Program-made: the position numbers and the translations under genes
Shown: piece after piece, positions 30,188 to 37,837 of the stretch
Layout of the letters: the number at the start of each line of letters is the position of its first letter
Numbering within the stretch: position 1 is the first letter of the stretch
Notes under the pieces: model-generated
The model's database searches: none
Told to the model about the DNA's origin: nothing
Seen by the model: only the letters and a program-made list of their open reading frames with translations
NCBI RefSeq assembly: GCF_902859945.1
Contig: NZ_CADIKL010000011.1
Location: 1 to 64,000, forward strand
DNA length: 64,000 nucleotides
DNA from: Paraburkholderia caffeinitolerans
GTDB taxonomy: Bacteria > Pseudomonadota > Gammaproteobacteria > Burkholderiales > Burkholderiaceae
Direction of reading: 5' to 3'

Positions 30188-30275
30188 CCAATGAAATTTT
30201 ACGTCGAATTACGCCACAGTCACGCCAATACCCTTGGCGGCCTGCGCCGCCCTTCTTCTTTCACGAGGATTTTTC

Positions 30276-30692
30276 ATGGACAAGCTTCGTCACATCGCGC
30301 TTTCGGTCGAGGATCCGGAGGCGGCCGCGCGCTTCTTCGAGCAAGCCTTCGGCATGCGCCGCGCGGGCAACGCCATGCGCGGGATCTACATGACGGACGG
30401 CACGATGAACGTCGCGCTGCTGAACTTCAAGGACGAGACGGTGCCCGGCTACGCGGGCCTCAAGGACGTGCGCGGGGTGATCCACTTCGGCATGTGGGTC
30501 GACGACGTGGAGGCCACGGCCGAGCGCGTCGTGGCCGCGGGCGGCACGTATCTGACCGGCCGTCACGAGCAGGACCCCAACGTGTTCTACGAAGTGAAGT
30601 ACCGCATGCCGGACGGTACCGTGTTCGACATCACGGCGAACGGCTGGAAGGGCGCGGTCAAGGAGGTCGTGCCGGACGGCGCGCAGCCGTGA
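30276..30692 (+). CDS. VOC-family protein
   Basis: 138 residues, one VOC domain. It starts MDKLRHIALSVEDPEAAARF, with the candidate metal histidine in RHIALSVED and further ligands in VIHFGMWVDD and the tail MPDGTVFDITA. Could be a lyase, isomerase or dioxygenase of the glyoxalase fold. Its stop overlaps the GTG start of the dehydrogenase gene (GTGA), so the two are co-translated. Confidence 0.78.
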   Translation: MDKLRHIALSVEDPEAAARFFEQAFGMRRAGNAMRGIYMTDGTMNVALLNFKDETVPGYAGLKDVRGVIHFGMWVDDVEATAERVVAAGGTYLTGRHEQDPNVFYEVKYRMPDGTVFDITANGWKGAVKEVVPDGAQP

Positions 30693-31651
30693 GCGCGCAA
30701 CCCAGGGTTCTCGCGCTGATTGCGCTGCCGGACGCGACGCTGGAGGCGCTGCGCAACCACTACGGGTTTGACTGCACGCGCGACTATCGCCCCGACGGCA
30801 GCCTGCCCGATGGCGACGACGCGGCAAGCATGTTGAGCACCGTGCGCGCGGTCGTGACCAACGGCTCGACGGGGCTGGACGAAGCGCGCATGGCCGCATT
30901 GCCGGCGCTGGAGATCGTCTGCGCGTTCGGCGCGGGCTACGAGAACGTCGATACCGCAGCGGCCGCGCGGCGCGGCATCGTCGTGACGCATGCACCGGGC
31001 ACCAACGCGGCCACCGTCGCCGATCACGCGTTCGGCCTCATGCTCGCACTCGCCCGCGGCTATGCCCCGCTCACCGAAGCCGTGCGGCGCGGGCAATGGC
31101 CGGCCTCGCGCGGCGCGCGGCCCACGCTCACGGGCGCGGCGCTGGGCATCGTCGGGATGGGGCGGATCGGACGGCTGATCGCTACGCGCGCACAGGGCTT
31201 CCAGATGTCGATCGGCTATCACGGGCGCGCGCCGCATGCCGATGCGCCAGGCCGCTACCACGCGAGCCTCGTCGAACTCGCCCACGCCAGCGACTTTTTG
31301 GTGCTCGCCTGCAACGGCGGGCCGGCCACACGGCATCTGGTCGACCGTGCGGTGCTGCGCGCGCTCGGGCCGCACGGCTATGTGATCAACGTCGCGCGCG
31401 GCTCGGTGATCGATACGTCCGCGCTGCTCGACGCATTGGAGGCGCGCGAGATTGCGGGCGCGGGCCTCGACGTCATCGAGGACGAACCCAACGCGCCACC
31501 CGCGCTGCTCGCGCATCCAGACGTGCTGGTCACGCCTCACATGGCGGGCCGTTCGCCCGCCTCGTGGCTGGCGCAGCGCGACGCGCTGCTCGCGAGCCTC
31601 GCACAGCATTTTGGCGGCGAGCGTGTCGAGCGAGCGGTATCCGTGCGTTGA
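30689..31651 (+). CDS. D-isomer-specific 2-hydroxyacid dehydrogenase
   Basis: 320 residues from a GTG at 30689 overlapping the VOC stop. The NAD(P) motif is LGIVGMGRIGRLIA. Catalytic Arg is in NVARGSVID, Glu in GLDVIEDEPN and His in VTPHMAGRSP. Similar to glyoxylate/hydroxypyruvate reductases. It likely reduces or oxidises a 2-oxo/2-hydroxy acid of the pathway served by the GntR block. Confidence 0.87.
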   Translation: MSAQPRVLALIALPDATLEALRNHYGFDCTRDYRPDGSLPDGDDAASMLSTVRAVVTNGSTGLDEARMAALPALEIVCAFGAGYENVDTAAAARRGIVVTHAPGTNAATVADHAFGLMLALARGYAPLTEAVRRGQWPASRGARPTLTGAALGIVGMGRIGRLIATRAQGFQMSIGYHGRAPHADAPGRYHASLVELAHASDFLVLACNGGPATRHLVDRAVLRALGPHGYVINVARGSVIDTSALLDALEAREIAGAGLDVIEDEPNAPPALLAHPDVLVTPHMAGRSPASWLAQRDALLASLAQHFGGERVERAVSVR

Positions 31652-31857
31652 AACGGGCTGACGCGTCCGCGTCATGCCGGCTTTTCCCATCACGATCCGG
31701 CGGTTCGCCACGCGCGCGCCATTGCGGCCCAGCGCGGCGCGAGCCGTGCGGGCGCACTGCGCAAGCCACGCGCCCGTGCGCGGCTTATCAGGGTGAACCC
31801 GCTATAACGAAATCGCCGGTTTGTATAAAAAAATAACGCTACAAATTTCTTTTTTTC

Positions 31858-31891
31858 TATACGTATAATTTTTCCACGCTTGTGTATACAC
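31858..31891. promoter_or_regulatory. GTGTATACAC operator and TATACGTATA palindrome upstream of the porin
   Basis: Within the 303-base AT-rich region before the porin gene lie TATACGTATA (31858-31867) and a perfect GTGTATACAC (31882-31891), identical to the site at 30160-30169. The rest of this region shows T-rich and A-rich runs compatible with a promoter and no further gene. Confidence 0.6.
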
Positions 31892-31954
31892 GAGCGGACG
31901 CGAGCCGGAACGCCGCGGTGCACACACATAAAACGACAATCATCTGGAGATCGA

Positions 31955-32995
31955 ATGAAAAAGAAGGTATTCGTGGCGGGCGTCGCACTCTGTGCCAGCG
32001 CCGGCGCGTACGCCCAGTCGGCCATCTGGCTGTCCGGCTACGTCGACCTGAACATCGAGCATTTGATTTCCTCCGGTTCCGGCGGCAACGTGTGGCGCAT
32101 GTCGAGCGGCGGCCTGAACAACTCGCGCTTCAACCTGAGCGGCGTGGAAGACCTGGGCGGCGGCAACAAGGCCGTGTTCACCATCGAGCCGATGTTCTCC
32201 GCGAATACCGGTGTGCAGTCCGCGCAGTTCCGCCAGTCGTTCGTGGGGCTCAAGGGCAACTGGGGCGAAGTCACGCTAGGCCGCCAGTTCACGCCTTCGT
32301 ACTGGATCGCGGGCTACGCCGACCCAAGCTGGGCCGCCGACTTCAGTATGGTCAACAACATGGAGTTCTTCTACGCGTCGTATCGCGTGGACAATGCGAT
32401 CCAGTACAAAACGCCCTCGCTCTACGGCTTCACGGGCCGCTTCATGTACACCACGGGCGTGGGCGACAGCACGCGCGCGGGCCGCTTCCTCAGCACCGGC
32501 GTGGACTATCGCAACGGCCCGATCTTCCTCGGCGCGGTGAGTGAATTGCAGTACACGCGCGACATCTTCCACGCCTCGCAGATTCATTCGTCGCGCGACA
32601 ACTACTTCTCGGCGGTCTACCGCTATGGCGGCTTCGAGCCCACGGTGATCTATCACACGTACAACGGCTATTACGCGTATCCGCCGTATGTCGCGTTCAA
32701 TTCGCAGGGCTGGGACGTGCAGGTGGGCGCGCGCTGGAATATCGACGGACGCAACCGCCTGTATGCGAGCGTGGTCCACCGCCACGACGATAACAACGTG
32801 AAAATCGGCACCGCGACGGGCGGCGTGATCGGCTACATCTACGGCGTCTCGAAGCGCACCGACCTGTACGCGACGGTCGCGCACGTCTGGAACAACCACA
32901 ACGTGTCCATTCCGTATCCGGTCACATTCCAGGTCTACCCGAACGCAGGCCAGAGTCCGACCGGCTTCCAGATGGGCATTCGTCACGCATTCTGA
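31955..32995 (+). CDS. Outer-membrane porin (Gram-negative porin family)
   Basis: 346 residues. The signal peptide MKKKVFVAGVALCASAGAYA precedes a beta-barrel beginning SAIWLSGYVDLNIEHL and ending FQMGIRHAF, a C-terminal phenylalanine as needed for Bam-dependent insertion. Burkholderiales carry many such OmpC-like porins beside catabolic operons. Operators upstream link it to the GntR regulon, so it may admit the inducing compound. Confidence 0.9.
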   Translation: MKKKVFVAGVALCASAGAYAQSAIWLSGYVDLNIEHLISSGSGGNVWRMSSGGLNNSRFNLSGVEDLGGGNKAVFTIEPMFSANTGVQSAQFRQSFVGLKGNWGEVTLGRQFTPSYWIAGYADPSWAADFSMVNNMEFFYASYRVDNAIQYKTPSLYGFTGRFMYTTGVGDSTRAGRFLSTGVDYRNGPIFLGAVSELQYTRDIFHASQIHSSRDNYFSAVYRYGGFEPTVIYHTYNGYYAYPPYVAFNSQGWDVQVGARWNIDGRNRLYASVVHRHDDNNVKIGTATGGVIGYIYGVSKRTDLYATVAHVWNNHNVSIPYPVTFQVYPNAGQSPTGFQMGIRHAF

Positions 32996-33042
32996 TTCAG
33001 CGCGCTGCTTCAAGCGCAGCGCCCCATAACAAAGGAGCATTC

Positions 33043-34884
33043 ATGCAACGTATTGAACATCGACATCGAAAAGGACCCGCACTCACGCGCGCGGCAGCCG
33101 CCGTGTTCGCGACGCTCGCCGCAGGCATGCTGGCCGCCTGCGCCAACCCGAACGCCGCCAGCCACGCGACCGCCACAACCACGGCGGCCGCCGAAGCTCC
33201 GGCGGCGAGCGCGCCACAGGCTAATCGCACGCCCGGCGAACCCGATGCTAAGGATCCCTACATTGCTGGCTGGCTGCGCCTCACGCCCGATCGCCGCCCC
33301 GTGCCGCAGAAACCCGGCGTCGACTACGGCATGGACCCGGCCACCGGCAAATTCGTGTGGCCGAAAGCAACGCCCGAGGTGCACCAGGGTCAGCATTTCC
33401 CTGGCGAGATGACCACGTGGGACAAGAACAGCTACACGAAGAACATGAAAGTGCTGGCGTTCTATCCCGGTGTGGATTCGCCCTTTCACGCGTGGAATAA
33501 CATCATCGACTTCGACGGGCATCGCTATCTCTACGTCCACGACCGCGACTATCTGCGCATCATGGACGTGACCGATCCCGCGCATGGCAAGGTCGTGTAC
33601 TCGCGCGGCGGCGTGTGGGGGCCGAAGGGGTCGAGCGAACACTTCGACGCCAACAACGTCCACGGCTACCTCGGCGGCGCGACCATCGCGTGGAGCAAGA
33701 AGCTCGGCAAGCCGGTGCTGGTGGCGTCGTTCGAGATCGGCCGCTACGGGCTCATGACCGAGAAGATGGATCAGCCCGACAAGGTCGCCGCGCAACGCCA
33801 TTACAACTCGCTCAAGGGCTTCCGCGTGTTCGAGATGGACGGCCCGCTGCCGGACCAATGGAAGCTCATCGCCACGCGCACGACCGACTTCCGCCATCCC
33901 GATGCGCCCATCGGCCAGCAGCAGGGTTCCGGCTCGCTCGACGCGCCCGAATACTACGGCGGCAAATACATGATCGTGTCGTCGGCGCCCGACGACAGCT
34001 ACGCGCTCACCGAATATCCGAACTATCTGTATTCGCCGGGCTACCAGGTCTGGGACATGTCCGATCCCGCGAGCCCCAAGTTCCTCACGCAGATCTCGGT
34101 GCCGGGCCAGGTGCTCGGCAACAAGGCCGATGAAGACGCGTATCTAATGAACCCGCGCGCGGGCAACCGCACCTCGTGGATGGGCTCGCGCAATCCGATC
34201 TTCCTGCCCAAGCCGCTCGAAAACGGCGGCAAGATCGGCTTCGGCGCGATGGGGGGCCTCGGCTTCTATTCGTTCGATCTGTCGAACCCGGCCAAACCGA
34301 AAATCCTTGGCAGCGTGAACACGCCGCCGAGCTACGCCGGCACCGAGTTCGACAACGCCGACGTGAGCCAGTACGCGCGCACCGGCTACGTGTTCAGCAA
34401 CGGCTACCCGATGAACCGCGATTGCTACGAACCGTTCAAGGACATCTACGTGATCGACGCGCGCGACCCCGCGCACCTGAAAGTGGCTACCGCGCTGCCG
34501 CGCCCCGAAGTGCCCGAAGGCGCGCCGTTCACCGACTTCTGCCAGCGCGGCGGCAACTTCGGGCCCAAGCGCGCCAACGCGATCGGGCAACCGGGCGGCT
34601 GGAGACAGGGCCTCGTGGCGTACTCGTACTACAACGCGGGCGTGCAGCTCTTCGACGTGAAGGATCCTGCACATCCGAAGATTGCCGGGTACTTCGTGCC
34701 GGCGCTCGCGGACGAATCGCAACTGCCCAACTACACGCTCGGCAAGGGTGTCTTCGCGATTTACACCGAGTACGACCGCAATATCATCTGGGCCTTTACG
34801 GAAAACGGCGCTTATGCGCTTTCGACGCCGCTGCTCGGCGAGCCCGTGCTCGGCATGCCGGCCAAGGCCTGGCCGCCGCGCTGA
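33043..34884 (+). CDS. LVIVD-repeat beta-propeller lipoprotein
   Basis: 613 residues. The signal peptide ends in the lipobox LAAC (Cys33). After an Ala/Thr-rich linker (to ~residue 65) come repeated blades such as YLRIMDVTDPAHGKVVY, YQVWDMSDPASPKFLT, FYSFDLSNPAKPKILG and VQLFDVKDPAHPKIAGY: the LVIVD pattern of a secreted beta-propeller. It lies 47 bases after the porin gene, probably in the same transcript. Function unknown; a surface or periplasmic binding protein or enzyme is possible. Confidence 0.82.
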   Translation: MQRIEHRHRKGPALTRAAAAVFATLAAGMLAACANPNAASHATATTTAAAEAPAASAPQANRTPGEPDAKDPYIAGWLRLTPDRRPVPQKPGVDYGMDPATGKFVWPKATPEVHQGQHFPGEMTTWDKNSYTKNMKVLAFYPGVDSPFHAWNNIIDFDGHRYLYVHDRDYLRIMDVTDPAHGKVVYSRGGVWGPKGSSEHFDANNVHGYLGGATIAWSKKLGKPVLVASFEIGRYGLMTEKMDQPDKVAAQRHYNSLKGFRVFEMDGPLPDQWKLIATRTTDFRHPDAPIGQQQGSGSLDAPEYYGGKYMIVSSAPDDSYALTEYPNYLYSPGYQVWDMSDPASPKFLTQISVPGQVLGNKADEDAYLMNPRAGNRTSWMGSRNPIFLPKPLENGGKIGFGAMGGLGFYSFDLSNPAKPKILGSVNTPPSYAGTEFDNADVSQYARTGYVFSNGYPMNRDCYEPFKDIYVIDARDPAHLKVATALPRPEVPEGAPFTDFCQRGGNFGPKRANAIGQPGGWRQGLVAYSYYNAGVQLFDVKDPAHPKIAGYFVPALADESQLPNYTLGKGVFAIYTEYDRNIIWAFTENGAYALSTPLLGEPVLGMPAKAWPPR

Positions 34885-34923
34885 CGCGCGGTTTCGCTCC
34901 GGCTGCTGCAATGGCGGCCGGAG
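34875..34923 (+). repeat. 49-bp direct repeat, copy 1 (end of LVIVD gene plus hairpin)
   Basis: Identical over 49 bases to 36740-36788. It begins GCCGCGCTGACGCGCGG, includes the TGA stop of the LVIVD gene (34882-34884) and the following hairpin, and ends CGGCCGGAG. Beyond these limits the two copies diverge at once. The pair brackets the lower-GC effector cassette. Confidence 0.95.
34897..34923 (+). terminator. Terminator-like hairpin after the LVIVD gene (copy 1)
   Basis: Arms CTCCGGC and GCCGGAG, extended by three more pairs (one G-U), around the loop TGCAATG. It lacks a U-tract, so it may be Rho-assisted. The same hairpin recurs at 36762-36788, where flanking CG/CG lengthens the stem. Confidence 0.6.
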
Positions 34924-35202
34924 TGTGTGCAGCGTGGGCCGTAGTGTTCGATGTCCTGAACGTCGAAGCAATTTGCCGAAAGTCAAACCGATATAAACGC
35001 CCGATGCACTGCGCATTGGGCGCGCCGCTTTTCGGATAATTCCGGTTCCTCCTCTCACCAATCGCCCCGAGCATCGCTTGGTTGGGCTGCATTTAGCCAG
35101 CTTTGTTGCACCGGTCGTGTTACCGGGGCTGATCGTTTTCGTCTACTTCATGAGAGGTATGGAAATGTCGAAGAGGCAGGAATATGGCGCACGGTGGTCG
35201 AA
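34924..35202. other. Left part of the inserted cassette, non-coding
   Basis: Lower GC than the neighbourhood and no supported gene. A stretch around 35099-35110 (AGCTTTGTTGCA) faintly resembles terminal sequences of some insertion sequences, but no transposase or matching inverted end is present. It should contain the promoter of the PAAR gene. Confidence 0.4.
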
Positions 35203-36336
35203 ATGAAGCGAGCCATTTTGAGGCTGGGAGACACGACAACGGCCGGGGGTCATGTGCTTGAGGGAATTGATCGTTGCTCCCACCAAGGTGTAGCGAAGAC
35301 ATTTATCGGTGCGAGGATATGGTGTCCAGTCTGCAAGACTGAGGGGGTGATTGGCTGGAGGGGCCCTCATCGAACTTCAATCATGATGGGCAAGCAGCAG
35401 GCACTGGACGGCGATATCTGCATCTGCAAGTGTGACCCGCCGCCCGTATGCCTGGCGTCGCAAGACACTGCATGGCATACGTTCACCGATGAAGAGGTAG
35501 AGAACTACGGCGAGAGCCGGACTGCGAGCGCCACGGCGCAAAACGGTGCCGCTCTTTTTCGGGCAAGTCCAACTGGTCGCCTTGATGGGAACGAAGACGA
35601 ATCTCCGTACCCAGCTGCTGCCACCAACAATGTGCAGCCTGCCGATTGTTCGTATCTGGACGGAACCAAGGGCCGAATCGATGCGCCGGCCGACTTTTAC
35701 AGGCACACCAACAACGTAGTTGTTTCGGCAGGCAAGCCCACCACTTTCGATTTCCCTGGGGGTGGTGCAGGTCCTGCAACGCTGTACCAAACGACGGTTG
35801 ACGGGCACTCTCTCGATATCTACACGCCAGTGCACGGCCCCGCAGACGGTTTTTCCGTTCCGGACGGCACGGCAATTGCCAAGTCGCTGGAAACCATTCC
35901 ATCTCGACAGCTTCAAAATCTCAGCAATGTTTCCGTCAATCCGGAAGCAAATCCGCAAGATGCACTATGGCAAAAAATCTACAACAAGCCCGATTTTTTG
36001 TCAGCCGCTACCGCGAGCATCAATCAGGGAATAGCCTTCTATCCGTGGAGGGGATGGACCACAATCCCCCAGCAGTACATAGACAGTACGATGCTCCACG
36101 AAACCGGGCACCTATGGAGCGAAGCATTATGGGCCGACCAAACAAAGAAACAGCAATGGCTCGACGCGATTGCGAGCGATGGTCGGGCGCCTTCGGACTA
36201 CGCGCGCAGCAATGCGAACGAGGACTTTGCGGAGACATCGAACATGTACTGGTCAAGCAAAGGAACGCCCTGCGAAGCAGAAGGCCGCAAACGCTATCCG
36301 GCCCGATATGCTTATTTTGATTCAATAACAAAATGA
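35203..36336 (+). CDS. PAAR-domain protein with C-terminal zinc metalloprotease-like domain (probable T6SS effector)
   Basis: 377 residues from the ATG at 35203 (a GTG at 35194 would add three). Residues 1-~85 form a PAAR domain: LRLGDTTTAGGHVLEG, then CPVCKTEGVIGW and DGDICICKC. PAAR proteins cap the VgrG spike of type VI secretion systems and carry toxins. The C-terminal part (~250-377) has a HExxH zinc motif, HETGH (His299, Glu300, His303), and downstream NEDFAETSNMYW with Glu340/Glu344 as candidate third ligand, a gluzincin-like layout. The gene is clearly lower in GC than neighbours. A lipoprotein gene overlaps its stop, as expected for an effector/immunity pair. No T6SS structural gene is in the window. 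Confidence 0.78.
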   Translation: MKRAILRLGDTTTAGGHVLEGIDRCSHQGVAKTFIGARIWCPVCKTEGVIGWRGPHRTSIMMGKQQALDGDICICKCDPPPVCLASQDTAWHTFTDEEVENYGESRTASATAQNGAALFRASPTGRLDGNEDESPYPAAATNNVQPADCSYLDGTKGRIDAPADFYRHTNNVVVSAGKPTTFDFPGGGAGPATLYQTTVDGHSLDIYTPVHGPADGFSVPDGTAIAKSLETIPSRQLQNLSNVSVNPEANPQDALWQKIYNKPDFLSAATASINQGIAFYPWRGWTTIPQQYIDSTMLHETGHLWSEALWADQTKKQQWLDAIASDGRAPSDYARSNANEDFAETSNMYWSSKGTPCEAEGRKRYPARYAYFDSITK

Positions 36337-36749
36337 AGCGACTAAAGCGTATTGCATTAGCGTTGTCTTTCATACTCGGCGCGTGCACCAACACTCAAAA
36401 TACTGGAGCCGGCAATATGAGTAACAAAATTCACGGTGCGCAAGATCCATCGCGCCCTCACCCCGGCACGATCACAGCCAGGTTTGCCTGGAACAATTCA
36501 GTTGAGTATTGGGAGGCTTCGAAACTCCCGGAATCCTTCACCTTCCGTTGTTACGACAAGGATGGAAATCCAACGTCGCGACATCAGGCGGCATGGTGTG
36601 TACCCGTCGTGGAAGTGGTAACGGTTTCCATGGACGATAACGGTAACCCCGTAGCACCCAAGGAAGCTGCGTCAATTTCAAATTCCGTTTACGGCCCCGA
36701 TCATACCTTCCTGGAGCACACGTCCTCTGCACCGAAACAGCCGCGCTGA
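36333..36749 (+). CDS. Small lipoprotein, probable immunity protein to the PAAR metalloprotease
   Basis: 138 residues; its ATG overlaps the effector stop (ATGA). The start MKRLKRIALALSFILGAC is a lipoprotein signal with lipobox LGAC, so the product is exported and anchored. The mature part has TITARFAWNNSVEYWEAS and a central FRCYDKDGNP segment with two cysteines. No family recognised. A periplasmic lipoprotein fits protection from a periplasm-acting protease. Its last codons (…QPR stop) lie in the 49-bp repeat. Confidence 0.68.
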   Translation: MKRLKRIALALSFILGACTNTQNTGAGNMSNKIHGAQDPSRPHPGTITARFAWNNSVEYWEASKLPESFTFRCYDKDGNPTSRHQAAWCVPVVEVVTVSMDDNGNPVAPKEAASISNSVYGPDHTFLEHTSSAPKQPR

Positions 36750-36788
36750 CGCGCGGTTTCGCTCCGGCTGCTGCAATGGCGGCCGGAG
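36740..36788 (+). repeat. 49-bp direct repeat, copy 2
   Basis: Exact copy of 34875-34923. Here it supplies the stop codon (36747-36749) of the immunity-like gene and its terminator hairpin (arms at about 36760-36770 and 36780-36790). The distance between copies is 1,865 bases. Confidence 0.95.
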
Positions 36789-36816
36789 CGAAAGTAGTCT
36801 ATGCCATCACGTCTGT

Positions 36817-37689
36817 TCAGCAATCCCGCATCGCCTCGATAAGCGCGCGCTTGGCCGGATTATCGAGGTCGGTGTAGGCGAGCCCGATGCCGGCCCGGTG
36901 ATCGCGCAGATCGAGTGGACGCGCCACGACTTTCGCCGGCAAGGCCATGGCCGCCTCGGCCGGGATCACGCCGATACCCATGCCCGCCGCAACCAATGCC
37001 AGCATGGTCGTGAATTCGCCCAGTTCCTGAACGACCGTGAGATCGGCGCCGCCGAGCTTTAACGCAACGAGCAATTCGTCGTGAAAACCGGGGGCATACC
37101 GGCGCGCGAGCACGAAAGCGGGACAGCCTTGAAGCTCCGCCGGCTGGATCAGGGCTTGCGCCGCCAGAGGATGGTCGTCCGGAAATGCGACGACAAAGGA
37201 CTCCTCGAGAACCACCTGAATTTCAAGGCCCGCACTCGCCACGGGCAGCCGTATCAGCCCGAAGTCGAGCTTGTTTTCGTGAAGGCCGGCGACCTGGTCG
37301 GGCGTCGGCATGTCTTTCAGTTCGAGCGTCACTAGCGGGTACCGCTCGTGCATGGTGCGAACCAGCATGGGCAAAAGCTTCGGCAGCACCGACGACACGA
37401 AGGCGATCCGCAGCGTGCCGATTTCCCCGCGCGCCGACTGCCTCGCGGTCTGCTCGGCACGCAATGCTTGATGCAGCGTGGCGCGGGCCTCCGGAAGAAA
37501 GAGCCTGCCGGTTTCGCTCAGGGCAACCTTGTGGCGGTCACGCTCGAGCAACCGGACTTCGAGTTCGTCTTCTAGCGCCTTGATCTGCATGCTCAGTGCG
37601 GACTGCACGATGCACAGGCGCTGCGCCGCCCTGCCGAAATGCAGTTCCTCGGCGAGCACAACGAAGGCTCGCAGATGCTTCAGTTCCAT
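36817..37689 (-). CDS. LysR-family regulator
   Basis: 290 residues from the ATG at 37689, which has an AGGAGAG ribosome-binding site; further upstream in-frame starts are unlikely. The helix-turn-helix (LRAFVVLAEELHFGRAAQRL, then QSALSMQIKALE) is of the CatR/BenM-like group that senses aromatic or organic acids. It diverges from the SDR/dehydrogenase/AroE-like operon and probably controls it through the palindrome at 37723-37743. Confidence 0.88.
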   Translation of the reverse strand: MELKHLRAFVVLAEELHFGRAAQRLCIVQSALSMQIKALEDELEVRLLERDRHKVALSETGRLFLPEARATLHQALRAEQTARQSARGEIGTLRIAFVSSVLPKLLPMLVRTMHERYPLVTLELKDMPTPDQVAGLHENKLDFGLIRLPVASAGLEIQVVLEESFVVAFPDDHPLAAQALIQPAELQGCPAFVLARRYAPGFHDELLVALKLGGADLTVVQELGEFTTMLALVAAGMGIGVIPAEAAMALPAKVVARPLDLRDHRAGIGLAYTDLDNPAKRALIEAMRDC

Positions 37690-37722
37690 GGCCACTCTCC
37701 TGCCCGCGGGCGCGTCAACGCG

Positions 37723-37743
37723 GTTATCACGAATCATGATAAC
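37723..37743. promoter_or_regulatory. LysR-type palindrome in the LysR/SDR divergent promoter
   Basis: Perfect 7-base arms GTTATCA and TGATAAC separated by 7 bases, a textbook T-N11-A LysR box, located 34 bases upstream of the LysR start and 95 bases before the SDR start. Confidence 0.65.
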
Positions 37744-37837
37744 AGTGTCATGAAAGACCATTGGCGCGATTGCCGCGGTTCGAGTGAACTACGCATATCG
37801 GAGACAACACAGGTGCGCGCGGTACGCGCCAAAAGCC

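Noticed and set aside
34875..36788. A transposon with 49-bp terminal repeats
   Set aside because: The repeats are direct, not inverted, contain the terminator of a host gene, and no transposase or integrase is encoded between them.
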